Shown in pieces: positions 55,335 to 63,949 of a stretch of 64,000 nucleotides of DNA (its first letter is position 1; each line of letters starts with the position of its first letter). The notes under the pieces are model-generated. The model searched no databases. It had not been told where the DNA came from and saw nothing but the letters and a program-made list of their open reading frames with translations. Origin of the DNA: Bacillota bacterium (lineage in GTDB: Bacteria > Bacillota > Clostridia > Acetivibrionales > DSM-1351); NCBI GenBank assembly GCA_023460955.1, contig JAEWOH010000002.1, positions 1 to 64,000 on the forward strand. Reading direction: 5' to 3'. A program made the position numbers and the translations under genes.

Positions 55335-56336
55335 ATGTATCAAAATGTAATTTTTAAAGCAGTAGGAACATACCATCCGGCAACAAAAAAAAATAACTCG
55401 TATTATGTTAATCACTTTAATAGCATGGGAATTGACGTATCAGCGTTAGTTGAGCACCTAGGGAGAAACACCCGCTGTATAGCCGAGGTGGATAGTGAAA
55501 ATGCTGTTACAATGGCTTATAATGCTTCTATGGAAGCTCTCAGGTCTTCAAACACCAATCCGGATGAAATCGACATCATTATTTTTGGAACAGACAGTCC
55601 GGAGCAATTAGTTCCCTCAAACGCACTGCTTTTGCATGATAAGTTAAATACAATTAATGCACATCAGGTCTTTGACCTTAATTCAAATTGTATTGGTATG
55701 CTATCTGCAATAGATGTAGCCAGCCGCCTTCTCATGAACAATACAAGGATAAGGAAGGCTCTTGTTGTCGGCAGCTTCCTGGGTAGCTTCATATCAAGCA
55801 AAATCGATCCGGTTTGTTATTCAAATATGGCTGATGCAGCAGCGGCTGTAATACTTGAAAGGGTCGAGGAGCCTTCCAAGAGAGGCTTTATCGATACCAA
55901 TTTCAAAACAGACCCTGTTGTAAAAAGTAATTTTCTTTTCCCAGCATGTGGCTTTTCAAATATTTATGATGATGATATAGACATTGAAGAGAAAAAATTA
56001 AAGCTCGACCCCTTCGATACGGGCTTTATCTGCAAGGAATGGGTTGCTTTGATGGAGACCCTGTTTGAAAGACATAACATTAGTAAGCATAATATAAAGC
56101 AATATTTTTTCTCACAATTTTCAAAACCGGATGCGGAAACAACTCTGAATTTAATGTCTCTTGAACTTGATAAATACACTTTCGTCGGTAACAAATATGG
56201 CTATACAGGTCTCACAAGCCCCATATTGGCATATAATGAAGCCCTGAACAATAAATCCGTTGACACAGGAGATTATGTAATGTTCTGTTCGGTAGGTGCC
56301 GGTTATAACATATGTGCACTCCTATACAGGCTTTAA
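55335..56336 (+). CDS. Divergent 3-oxoacyl-ACP synthase III-like protein (KASIII/thiolase fold)
   Basis: 333 aa, FabH length. Conserved thiolase-fold elements include IIIFGTDSPEQLVPSNA, the nucleophile Cys119 in DLNSNCIGMLSA, and a GAGYNICALLYRL end. The FabH catalytic His (PHQAN) aligns with S260 in FFSQFS and the Asn (GNTSAAS) with Y290 in YGYTGLTS, so normal decarboxylative condensation is doubtful. Acyl transfer or another reaction is more likely. ATG preceded by AGGAG. Confidence 0.85.
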   Translation: MYQNVIFKAVGTYHPATKKNNSYYVNHFNSMGIDVSALVEHLGRNTRCIAEVDSENAVTMAYNASMEALRSSNTNPDEIDIIIFGTDSPEQLVPSNALLLHDKLNTINAHQVFDLNSNCIGMLSAIDVASRLLMNNTRIRKALVVGSFLGSFISSKIDPVCYSNMADAAAAVILERVEEPSKRGFIDTNFKTDPVVKSNFLFPACGFSNIYDDDIDIEEKKLKLDPFDTGFICKEWVALMETLFERHNISKHNIKQYFFSQFSKPDAETTLNLMSLELDKYTFVGNKYGYTGLTSPILAYNEALNNKSVDTGDYVMFCSVGAGYNICALLYRL

Positions 56337-56362
56337 TAGAGGCTTTAATAGAGGCTTTGATA
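56328..56362 (+). repeat. 12-bp tandem repeat carrying multiple stop codons
   Basis: AGGCTTTAATAG occurs twice exactly and once partly, at the 3' end of the KASIII-like gene. In frame it gives TAA TAG TAA TAG and then TGA, five stops in a row. Looks like slippage expansion. Confidence 0.75.
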
Positions 56363-56426
56363 TGATGTTTGAAATTAGACTTTTATATGAGTTTTTACAT
56401 AATATTGCATTTACTTCTAAGGAAAT

Positions 56427-56465
56427 AAAAAATAACTTCGTAGCAGCAAATACGAAGTTATTTTT
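56427..56465. terminator. Bidirectional terminator
   Basis: AAAAATAACTTCGTA and TACGAAGTTATTTTT with an 8-nt loop. Serves the convergent KASIII-like and small conserved-protein genes. Confidence 0.88.
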
Positions 56466-56479
56466 ATGTTTAGAAGCTA

Positions 56480-56842
56480 TTATACTTTAGCCATTGCTTC
56501 TTCTGGAGATTCCGCAAAAATAATTGTTTCAAAACCCTGAATATCTTTAGCAATTCTCTTGGTCTGACTGGCAGCAACAGCTGATTGCTGCTGGATAATT
56601 ATCCTCTTTTTAAAAGGTACACTCATATACAGCATGATCATATTTTTTAGCTGTTCGACAACATCCTGTGCTGATGCCTTTACTTCTCTTCCATCAACAA
56701 TCAAAACATAGTCTTTCGGATCAATCTCAGAAGTCTTGGACTGATATTCAGACATAAAGTTCATACCTTCCTCCATTGAAAAAAATCCTGCAGCATAAAT
56801 AGAAAAAACCTTCTTAATTTTATCAACTTCCATTTTGAACAT
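56480..56842 (-). CDS. Conserved hypothetical, STAS-like (120 aa)
   Basis: 120 aa from ATG 56842 (GGAGG at good spacing; the 25 codons further upstream are AT-rich). Pattern of alternating strands and helices (DYVLIVDGREVKAS..., KKRIIIQQQSAVAASQTKRIAKD, FETIIFAESPEEAM) resembles SpoIIAA/STAS-like small proteins, but I cannot confirm a family. Soluble, single gene, convergent to the KASIII-like gene. Confidence 0.7.
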   Translation of the reverse strand: MFKMEVDKIKKVFSIYAAGFFSMEEGMNFMSEYQSKTSEIDPKDYVLIVDGREVKASAQDVVEQLKNMIMLYMSVPFKKRIIIQQQSAVAASQTKRIAKDIQGFETIIFAESPEEAMAKV

Positions 56843-57072
56843 AAAATACCTCCATGTAAAAATATGTAATGATTTACAAATTACTAATAATATAATATAT
56901 AGAAAATTGAATTTCAAGCAAATTTATGTATATTAATGTAATTATTACTAATATTATGTAAAGAATATAAATCTTATATCAATACTAAACATTATCGATT
57001 CTTCTTATATGAACATATCTTATAAAAATAAATTTAGTTTAAAATTGCACAGCCATTGACGTAGAACCAAAT

Positions 57073-57117
57073 AAAAAACTTCCCGTACAAGAAAGATTAA
57101 TCATCTTGTACGGGAAG
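57073..57117 (-). terminator. Rho-independent terminator of the uracil permease gene
   Basis: CTTCCCGTACAAGA and TCTTGTACGGGAAG are perfect 14-bp arms, followed on the minus strand by six T; 26 bp past the stop. Confidence 0.92.
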
Positions 57118-57142
57118 CTGATAGAACATAAATTATTTTTTA

Positions 57143-58528
57143 TTAAGCTTGCTCAGAATCATTTGTAAGCTTTAACTTTTCAAGAATATAGAATATAAGG
57201 CTGAGAACCATTCCTGCGAGAGTAGCTAAAACCATTCCCTTCAATTGAACATCTTCTCCAAGATTAATTGAAATTCCGCTTATACCTATTACGAATACCA
57301 ATGCTGTAAGAACGAGATTTTTTGCCCTGCTGTAGTCAATCTTAGCTTCAACAATCATTCTGATACCTGAAGCTGCAATTGTACCGAAGAGCAGCAAGCT
57401 TACTCCGCCCATAACAGGATCAGGAATACTTGATATAATACCTGAGAGTTTACCGAAGAAAGCTATTATTATTGATATAACGCCTGCTCCTCCGATTACC
57501 CATACACTGTAAACTCTTGTTATAGCCATTACGCCCATGTTTTCTCCATAAGTTGTTGTCGGACAGGAACCACAAAAACCTGAAAGCATTGTGGATATAC
57601 CGTCGCCCAGCAAAGATCTGTGGAGACCAGGATCCTTTGTTAAATCTCTTCCTACAATATTGCTTGTAACAAAAAGGTGACCTATATGTTCAGATAATAC
57701 CACCAGTGCAGCCGGTGCTAAAATCATCATTGCTTTTATATCAATAGAAGGAAGTACGAAGTCCGGTAATTTAAGCCATGTAGCATCTACTATTTTTTCG
57801 TATTGTACGTAACCCATCACTGCGGACAAACCATAGCCGGCCACAACTGCCAGAAGTATAGGAATTACCGACAAGAAACCCCTGAAACAAAGATTACCTA
57901 TTATAAGTATTCCCAATGTTACTAAAGAGATGATTATTCCCTTTGTATCAAATTTGCCGTCTGCTCCTGGGAATAACTTGGCCATGTTAGCAGCCGTTCC
58001 TGACAACTCGAGACCAATAAGTGCTACAATTGGTCCCATTGCTGCTGGAGGAAGTACGATATCCAGCCATCTGGTACCAACTCGCCCTATTAACAGTGCG
58101 ACTAACACAAAAATCAAACCACATATTATATATCCGCCTAAAGCTTTTGAAAAATTATTTGCATAATCAGATGAAGCCATTATTACTGAAGCTGTCGGTG
58201 AAAGAAATGCAAAGCTGGAACCAAGAAAAGCAGGAGCCTTTCCCTTACAAATTATTAGGTATATCAGTGTACCAATACCATTAAGCAAAAGCACAAGAGA
58301 TGGATCAATAACCTGGATATTGTTATACTGTGCCAATTGGTCCGGATTCAACTGTTCAGCCGTAAGTTTTAATCCTTGCAGAAAATGAGTTTTTGCATAT
58401 CCGTTGAACAAAAATGGAACCAGAACAGATGCACTGAACATTGCAAACAAGTGCTGAAAACTGAGCGGAAGTGCTTTTAGAAAAGGAACCTTTTCTTCAA
58501 CCTGAATTATTGGTCTTGAATTCTTCAT
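57143..58528 (-). CDS. pyrP: Uracil permease (NCS2 family)
   Basis: 461 aa, about 12-14 TMs. NCS2 signatures: PLSFQHLFAMFSASVLVPFLF, the QxVxxP-like region LVVLSEHIGHLFVTSN with the conserved Glu/His, and TTTYGENMGVMAITRVYS. The PyrR-type attenuator in the leader supports uracil over xanthine as substrate. Start ATG 58528 follows GGGGG; 22 upstream codons are part of the leader. Confidence 0.93.
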   Translation of the reverse strand: MKNSRPIIQVEEKVPFLKALPLSFQHLFAMFSASVLVPFLFNGYAKTHFLQGLKLTAEQLNPDQLAQYNNIQVIDPSLVLLLNGIGTLIYLIICKGKAPAFLGSSFAFLSPTASVIMASSDYANNFSKALGGYIICGLIFVLVALLIGRVGTRWLDIVLPPAAMGPIVALIGLELSGTAANMAKLFPGADGKFDTKGIIISLVTLGILIIGNLCFRGFLSVIPILLAVVAGYGLSAVMGYVQYEKIVDATWLKLPDFVLPSIDIKAMMILAPAALVVLSEHIGHLFVTSNIVGRDLTKDPGLHRSLLGDGISTMLSGFCGSCPTTTYGENMGVMAITRVYSVWVIGGAGVISIIIAFFGKLSGIISSIPDPVMGGVSLLLFGTIAASGIRMIVEAKIDYSRAKNLVLTALVFVIGISGISINLGEDVQLKGMVLATLAGMVLSLIFYILEKLKLTNDSEQA

Positions 58529-58563
58529 TGCATAAATCCCCCTACTATTTATTTTTTTGAAAT

Positions 58564-58684
58564 AAAAAAACCTTACTGCCTTTAGGCGCAGCAAGGTTGG
58601 GCTTATCCAATCGTGTCATAACATTCCCACGTACTTTGTACTGGCGTACTTAGTACTATATCCCCTTACTAGCCTCTCTGGACT
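58564..58684 (-). promoter_or_regulatory. PyrR-dependent transcription attenuator of the uracil permease gene
   Basis: AGTCCAGAGAGGCT (58671-58684, minus strand) matches the PyrR-binding loop consensus ARUCCNGNGAGGYU. About 75 nt further on, AACCTTGCTGC...GCAGTAAGGTT folds into a terminator ending in seven T (58564-58597). High UMP/UTP would favour PyrR binding and termination, cutting uracil uptake. Known mechanism, applied here by sequence match. Confidence 0.9.
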
Positions 58685-58713
58685 AATTTAAAAAGTTTTT
58701 TTATCCGAGAAAA

Positions 58714-58743
58714 AGTATATCACAGTTATTCATCAAATGTCTA
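58714..58743 (-). promoter_or_regulatory. Promoter of the uracil permease leader
   Basis: TAGACA (58738-58743), 18-bp spacer, extended -10 TGATATACT (hexamer 58714-58719), 30-40 nt upstream of the PyrR site. Confidence 0.6.
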
Positions 58744-58803
58744 CAAAATATCTAAATATTTTTATATTGATTTTACGTTATGTAAATTCATATTCACAAT
58801 GAT

Positions 58804-58939
58804 AGCTTGCAGTACTCCCGGACTAAAACAGGAAATGCGTCGCACCCAAAACAAAAAAACAAATTGATTGAAAAAATTTGTTTTTTTGTTTTTAACCATG
58901 CTTCCACCTTTCCTGTTTTGTCCTCGCGTACCACAAGCT
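58804..58939. repeat. 136-bp interrupted palindrome, unknown function
   Basis: Outer arms AGCTTG/CAAGCT (58804-58809, 58934-58939), middle arms AAAACAGGAAA/TTTCCTGTTTT (58825-58835, 58909-58919), inner arms of 18 bp perfect, A/C-rich and T/G-rich (58848-58865, 58875-58892), loop 9 nt. Weaker matches link the arms. Lies just past the murG stop. May be a small non-autonomous mobile element, a structured RNA or a terminator. Confidence 0.7.
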
Positions 58940-59005
58940 TATTTCAAGATAAATTTAAGTACCAAAAAACTATATCATATAAAGATAATTAGCTATTTAC
59001 TTCAA

Positions 59006-60100
59006 CTATATAAGCTTCTCAATCAGTGAATATATCTGTTCTACAGAGTCAGTTATCCTGTTTTTGGTTGCATCCTGAGCCATTTTTGAGAGCACATCCC
59101 TGTTTGATATGAGGCTGAGGATTTTGTTGTAAAGCACATCAGCATTTAGTTCTCTCTCAAGTATTACTGATGCGCCGCCGTCTCTCTCCAGCGAGCGCGC
59201 ATTATGCTCCTGATGGTTAGCAGTAACATAAGGTGACGGAATAAGTATCGAGGGTATTCCCATGGTCTGCAGCTCGCTTATTGTAATGGCTCCGGCGCGG
59301 CAAATCATTAAATCGCTGGCAGTATAGACCTGAGCAACATTGTATATGTAAGGAACTACCTTCACCATTTTTTTATACTTTTCATCCAGACATATAGAAA
59401 CGTTTATCTCGTCAAACTGGGCTTCACCCGTAGCAAAAATAAGGTTGAATTCCCCTTTAAAATGAGTATTCAGCATTTCCGCAATGGTTTCATTTATTTT
59501 ACGTGCGCCCCTGCTGCCCCCCATTGCAACAATCAAAGGCTTGCCTTCCACTATATCCAGCTGTTTTAAAACACTCTGGCGGTTAGCAGTTAAAAGCTCT
59601 TGCCTTACAGGATTACCGGTATGGACGAGCTTGCTTTTGTTCTTAAAATACTTTTCAGCGTCTTTGAAGCTGATTGCAACACATTTTACATATTTTTCAA
59701 GAAGTCTGTTGGTTATTCCGGGAAATGCATTTGATTCATGTATAAGCGTAGGGATGCCCTTTTTAGCTGCAACATATAAGACAGGACCACAGACATATCC
59801 CCCTGTACCGATTACAATGTCAGGTTTTAGCTTTTTAAGCAACCTTGATGCCTGAAAAAAGCTCTGAGCAAGTTCTTTAACAGCAAGTACCGTGTCAAAG
59901 GAAATTTTTCTTCTAAACCCTCTCACTGTTATAGTTTCCAATGTAAAACCCTCTCTTGGAACCAGTTTGGTCTCAAGCCCTTTTTTAGTTCCAACAAAAG
60001 TGATTTCAGCAGAAGGGTTTTTGCTCAGAATATACTTTGCAATTGCCAAACCCGGGTTTATATGTCCTCCTGTACCTCCGCCTGCTACTAATACCTTCAT
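59006..60100 (-). CDS. murG: UDP-GlcNAc:lipid I N-acetylglucosaminyltransferase MurG
   Basis: 364 aa, GT28. Makes lipid II on the inner membrane face. VLVAGGGTGGHINPGLAIA (G-loop 1), IGTGGYVCGPVLYVA, HESNAFPGITNRLL, VMGGSRGARKINE, ICRAGAITISELQTMGIPSILIPSPYVTANHQEHNA are all intact. ATG 60100 with GGAGG; the 13 codons to 60139 precede that site. Separated from ftsW by 257 bp with a promoter and leader hairpin of its own. Confidence 0.96.
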   Translation of the reverse strand: MKVLVAGGGTGGHINPGLAIAKYILSKNPSAEITFVGTKKGLETKLVPREGFTLETITVRGFRRKISFDTVLAVKELAQSFFQASRLLKKLKPDIVIGTGGYVCGPVLYVAAKKGIPTLIHESNAFPGITNRLLEKYVKCVAISFKDAEKYFKNKSKLVHTGNPVRQELLTANRQSVLKQLDIVEGKPLIVAMGGSRGARKINETIAEMLNTHFKGEFNLIFATGEAQFDEINVSICLDEKYKKMVKVVPYIYNVAQVYTASDLMICRAGAITISELQTMGIPSILIPSPYVTANHQEHNARSLERDGGASVILERELNADVLYNKILSLISNRDVLSKMAQDATKNRITDSVEQIYSLIEKLI

Positions 60101-60175
60101 AGCTTGACCTCCAATCGATATGGTATAAGAAATAATCAAAACAGCTATAAACCAAAAATACTATTACAGCAAATT

Positions 60176-60226
60176 AAGTTTCCAGGTTTATTACCAAATA
60201 TCCTCGGGTAATAATTCGGGAAACTT
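60176..60226 (-). promoter_or_regulatory. Stem-loop in the murG leader
   Basis: AAGTTTCC...GGTTTATTACC pairs with GGTAATAATTC...GGAAACTT, a long imperfect stem of about 18 bp with a 9-10 nt loop. No T-run. Between the predicted murG promoter and its start. Confidence 0.5.
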
Positions 60227-60274
60227 ATATAAAAAATCTCTATAAAAAATTTATATTTAACCTTTTTACAATAG

Positions 60275-60303
60275 AGTATAATATTAAATCACATACAATC
60301 CAA
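60275..60303 (-). promoter_or_regulatory. Probable SigA promoter of murG
   Basis: TTGGAT (60298-60303), 17-bp spacer, TATACT (60275-60280) on the minus strand, about 175 bp before the ATG. Confidence 0.6.
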
Positions 60304-60357
60304 TATAATATTTATACTTATCAAAAATATTCTGTGTTAATAATAACTTCTATAGTT

Positions 60358-61470
60358 CTAAAATCTTTCATATTTTGAGTACCTTGATATATTCAATAAA
60401 ATACCCACACCGAACATCAGGAACATCAAAGAGGTACCTCCGTAACTAAAGAAGGGCAGTGAGATACCTGTAGAAGGTATGGAATTTGTTACAACTGCAA
60501 CATTGAAAAGGAACTGCAGTCCAATCAGGCAGGTGACACCTGTAGCCATAAGACTGCCAAATATATCCGGTGCATTCATGGCAACCTTAATACCTCTCCA
60601 AATGAAAACAAGGAAAAGCAGCATTACCACTATGGAACCAACATAGCCCAGTTCCTCAGCGAGAACAGCAAAAATATAATCGTTATACGGCTCCGGTATA
60701 TAAAGATATTTCTGCATGCTCTGTCCAAGACCTCTTCCGAATATCCCTCCCGAACCAATTGCAAGCAGAGATTGAACTGTCTGCCAGCCTTCATCCCTGG
60801 CGTAAGCGAAAGGATCCAGCCAGGCCTTTACTCTGTCAAATCTGTACGGTGCCACCAAAACGGCTGCCACTGCCGCAACTATTACAGGTACCGCCATTGC
60901 CACAAAGTGAGAAATTTTAGCGCCTGCACAGAACAATATAATAAATGCTGTCATTACTATAATAATTGTTCCGCTCAAGTGAGGTTCAATTACTACAAGT
61001 CCGGCAACAAAACCAATTAAAGCAAGGTAGGGCAGCAGTCCCTTTGTAAAGGATTGTAAAACCTCCTTGCGTTTGGACAAACTAAAAGATAGAAACATTA
61101 TTATTGCTAACTTAGCCAATTCTGAAGGCTGAATAGTCTTTGAACCTACGCCCAGCCATCTCTGTGCACCATTTCTAACCTGTCCGACACCCGGGATAAG
61201 AACCAGAATCAAGAGTCCAATGCTAAACATTAAAATAATCGGGGACAGCTTTCCCCATTTTTTATAATCAACGTTCATGGTAACAACCAATACAATTATA
61301 CTCAATGCCATGTATTGAAGCTGCGGTACAAGAAGCAAAAAAGAATTTCCTACTTCCTTAACCGAAAAATAATAGCTCGAACTAAATACCATTATTGTTC
61401 CTAATGAAAGTAACAATATAACCGCTGCAAATATCCAAAAGTCAAAAGGCTTTTTGTCCTTGTTCTTCAT
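60358..61470 (-). CDS. ftsW: SEDS-family peptidoglycan polymerase FtsW/SpoVE
   Basis: 370 aa, about ten TMs. SEDS hallmarks: NGAQRWLGVGSKTIQPSELAKLAIIMFLS, EPHLSGTIIIV, IPEPYNDYIFAVLAEELGYVG and STGISLPFFSYGGTSLMF. Polymerises lipid II with a class B PBP. In spore formers this locus usually carries spoVE-type genes; the two cannot be told apart here. 81 bp downstream of mraY with no murD between. Confidence 0.94.
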   Translation of the reverse strand: MKNKDKKPFDFWIFAAVILLLSLGTIMVFSSSYYFSVKEVGNSFLLLVPQLQYMALSIIVLVVTMNVDYKKWGKLSPIILMFSIGLLILVLIPGVGQVRNGAQRWLGVGSKTIQPSELAKLAIIMFLSFSLSKRKEVLQSFTKGLLPYLALIGFVAGLVVIEPHLSGTIIIVMTAFIILFCAGAKISHFVAMAVPVIVAAVAAVLVAPYRFDRVKAWLDPFAYARDEGWQTVQSLLAIGSGGIFGRGLGQSMQKYLYIPEPYNDYIFAVLAEELGYVGSIVVMLLFLVFIWRGIKVAMNAPDIFGSLMATGVTCLIGLQFLFNVAVVTNSIPSTGISLPFFSYGGTSLMFLMFGVGILLNISRYSKYERF

Positions 61471-61551
61471 TAACTTCCTCCAGCCTGCTTAAGTTCGTAC
61501 AATAATCTATTTGATTATATGATATTTTCCCGCTATTATTCCAGTTAGCCT

Positions 61552-62535
61552 TTAGTATGTCCCCACACCAACAATCATTAATGAAACAATCGCAAGTATC
61601 ACAGTTACAACTATGAATACGGTTACAACCTTTGTTTCCTTCCAGCCCTTAAGTTCAAAATGATGATGTATTGGGGCCATTTTGAATATCCTTTTACCTG
61701 TCAACTTGAAGGAACCCACCTGAAGTATCACCGATATATTTTCAAGTAGATATATTCCACCAACAACGAAGAATATCAGAGGCATTCTCATCATGATGAC
61801 TATGGCAGTGAGTGCGCCTCCCAGCGCAAGACTTCCCGTGTCTCCCATAAAAACCTTTGCAGGATGAATATTAAAAGCCAGAAAACCTAGACATCCACCT
61901 GCAATAGCAGCTGAGAAAATTTTTATGTAACCCCACTCGTTGTTTGTCAACGCAACAATCGTAAAGAATATTGCCACAACCAGTGTTACTCCTGCGCAAA
62001 GACCATCAAGTCCATCTGTGATATTAACACCGTTTGAAAAGAAGTACATAAATACAACTATAAACAAAAAATACAGCCACGGTTGAACAACATAGTTTGT
62101 GAACGGGATAACTATTGAGCTTCCAGCTTCGGTATATCTGATAACATAAAAAGCAAAGGAAACGCATACAACAAGCTGAAGAAAGGTTTTTTGGCCTGCA
62201 TAAAGACCATCCTTCCTCTTTTTTACTACCTTAATAAAGTCATCAATAAAACCCACTGCACCAAAGCCCAGTGCTGCAAGTAATATGGGAATTATTTCGG
62301 GATAATTCTGAGAATAATACATAGCAACGACTGAAATAGGTATTAAAAAAATAAGACCTCCAATTGTAGGCGTACCCATTTTTTTTAAATGAGTCTTAGG
62401 ACCGTCATCTCTTACTGTCTGTCCAAACTTAAGCCTTCTAAGAAAGGGTATTAAAATAGGACCTGCTATTATTGACAGAATAAATGTAGCCGCAAAGGCT
62501 ATAATGTGTTCAGATGTTAACGAAAAAGTAAGCAA
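61552..62535 (-). CDS. mraY: Phospho-MurNAc-pentapeptide translocase MraY
   Basis: About 327 aa, ten TMs. DDGPKTHLKKMGTPTIGGLIF, GFIDDFIKVVKKRKDGL (catalytic Asp pair), NGVNITDGLDGLCAGV, FMGDTGSLALGG and HHHFELKGWKE are all intact. I take the TTG at 62535 (GGGGGAAG upstream), which fits the family length and clears the murF stop by 19 bp; the longer reading to 62595 overlaps murF. Confidence 0.95.
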   Translation of the reverse strand: MLTFSLTSEHIIAFAATFILSIIAGPILIPFLRRLKFGQTVRDDGPKTHLKKMGTPTIGGLIFLIPISVVAMYYSQNYPEIIPILLAALGFGAVGFIDDFIKVVKKRKDGLYAGQKTFLQLVVCVSFAFYVIRYTEAGSSIVIPFTNYVVQPWLYFLFIVVFMYFFSNGVNITDGLDGLCAGVTLVVAIFFTIVALTNNEWGYIKIFSAAIAGGCLGFLAFNIHPAKVFMGDTGSLALGGALTAIVIMMRMPLIFFVVGGIYLLENISVILQVGSFKLTGKRIFKMAPIHHHFELKGWKETKVVTVFIVVTVILAIVSLMIVGVGTY

Positions 62536-62554
62536 TAGAACTTCCCCCTGTTTT

Positions 62555-63946
62555 TTATTCCGGAACGTACTGCAGCTGCAACAAGCCTTCTGCAATCTGC
62601 TCCATTTTCATTCCTCTAGATCCCTTAATAAGTATATAATCTCCCTGCTTTACAGTGCTTTGAAGAAAATTCAGCGCATCATAGTTATTATCAAAATGAT
62701 AAAGCTTTATTGAATTATTCTCTGAATCTGCAACTGCTTCGGAAATATTTTTTGATTCTTTACCCACTGTTATCAGATAGCTTATTTTCTTTTGTTTAAT
62801 AAACTCTCCCACAGAATAATGCAATTCACCGGACATAGCTCCCATCTCAAGCATGTCTCCCAGAACAGCTATTCCTCTTGATTTAGCGGAGAGCTCTTCT
62901 AAAACGTTAATAGCAGCCTGCATGGATTGGGGACTTGCATTATACGCATCATTAATAATCTTCATACCCTTGTGGGAAATGATATTCTGCCTCATGTTTC
63001 CGGGACTGTATTCAGCAATACCATCTATGATTATTTCCACGGGTATCTTCATTTCAATGCCGACAGCAATTGCTGCAAGAGCATTATAAACATTATGAAC
63101 ACCAGGAACAGGAACCTTTACCTTATACAAGCTGTTATTTATAGTAACTGAAAATAATGTACCCTCTTCACCCAGTGAATCATAACTCTCAGCACAGTAA
63201 TCAGCAGCTTTGTCCATTCCGTAAAATACTGTTCTGAAGTCCAGTTTGCCCTTCTGTTCCCTAAGCAATGGATCGTCGCCGTTAAGCACTACAAGTCCGT
63301 CCGGCTTGAGACCTTCCAGAATTTCAAGTTTAGCCTTCAAAATTCCCTGCTGAGAGCCCAGCTTCTCAATATGAGACACACCGATATTTGTTATAACGGC
63401 GACCTTAGGCTGTGCAACGGCAGTTAATCTGCTTATTTCTCCGAAGCCGCTCATGCCCATTTCTATTACTGCGACCTCATGTCCCGGTTCAAGATTCAAA
63501 AGTGTAAGCGGAAGGCCTATTTCGTTGTTAAAATTACCCTGAGTCTTTAACACTTCATACATTTTAGCAAGTACACAGGCAACCATGTCCTTTGTGCTGG
63601 TTTTCCCGACACTGCCAGTAATGCCTACAACAGGAATATCAAATTTATTTCTGTGCCATGCGGCAATATCTCTTAATGCCTTTGATGTATCTTTTACCAT
63701 AACTGCGCAGCAATTTTTAATCTCAGGTATCTCCTTTTGTGTAAGGCAAATAGATGCCCCAGCTTCAAAACACTGCTCAATATAGTCATGTCCATCAAAT
63801 TTTTCGCCAATAAGAGGAATAAATAAATTATCCTTGGCAACTTTCCTGGAATCTGTGGTTATGCCGGAAAAAAAACTGTCCGGATTTCCCCATAGAAGCT
63901 TTCCGTCAACTGCAGATAAAAGCTCTGCACAGTCAAAAGAAACCAT
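62555..63946 (-). CDS. murF: UDP-MurNAc-tripeptide:D-Ala-D-Ala ligase MurF
   Basis: 463 aa. Mur-ligase plan: N-terminal substrate domain with GITTDSRKVAKDNLFIPLIGEKFDGHDYI, ATP P-loop GITGSVGKTSTKD, EMGMSGFGEISRL, VITNIGVSHIEKLGS and a C-terminal Rossmann domain with NDAYNASPQSMQAAI and LGDMLEMG. Adds D-Ala-D-Ala in the cytosol. ATG lies 3 bp after the murE stop. Confidence 0.96.
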   Translation of the reverse strand: MVSFDCAELLSAVDGKLLWGNPDSFFSGITTDSRKVAKDNLFIPLIGEKFDGHDYIEQCFEAGASICLTQKEIPEIKNCCAVMVKDTSKALRDIAAWHRNKFDIPVVGITGSVGKTSTKDMVACVLAKMYEVLKTQGNFNNEIGLPLTLLNLEPGHEVAVIEMGMSGFGEISRLTAVAQPKVAVITNIGVSHIEKLGSQQGILKAKLEILEGLKPDGLVVLNGDDPLLREQKGKLDFRTVFYGMDKAADYCAESYDSLGEEGTLFSVTINNSLYKVKVPVPGVHNVYNALAAIAVGIEMKIPVEIIIDGIAEYSPGNMRQNIISHKGMKIINDAYNASPQSMQAAINVLEELSAKSRGIAVLGDMLEMGAMSGELHYSVGEFIKQKKISYLITVGKESKNISEAVADSENNSIKLYHFDNNYDALNFLQSTVKQGDYILIKGSRGMKMEQIAEGLLQLQYVPE

Positions 63947-63949
63947 TTG

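Noticed and set aside
58804..58939. CRISPR or riboswitch reading of the large palindrome
   Set aside because: There are no direct repeats with spacers and no match to a riboswitch core that I know; symmetry is inverted only.
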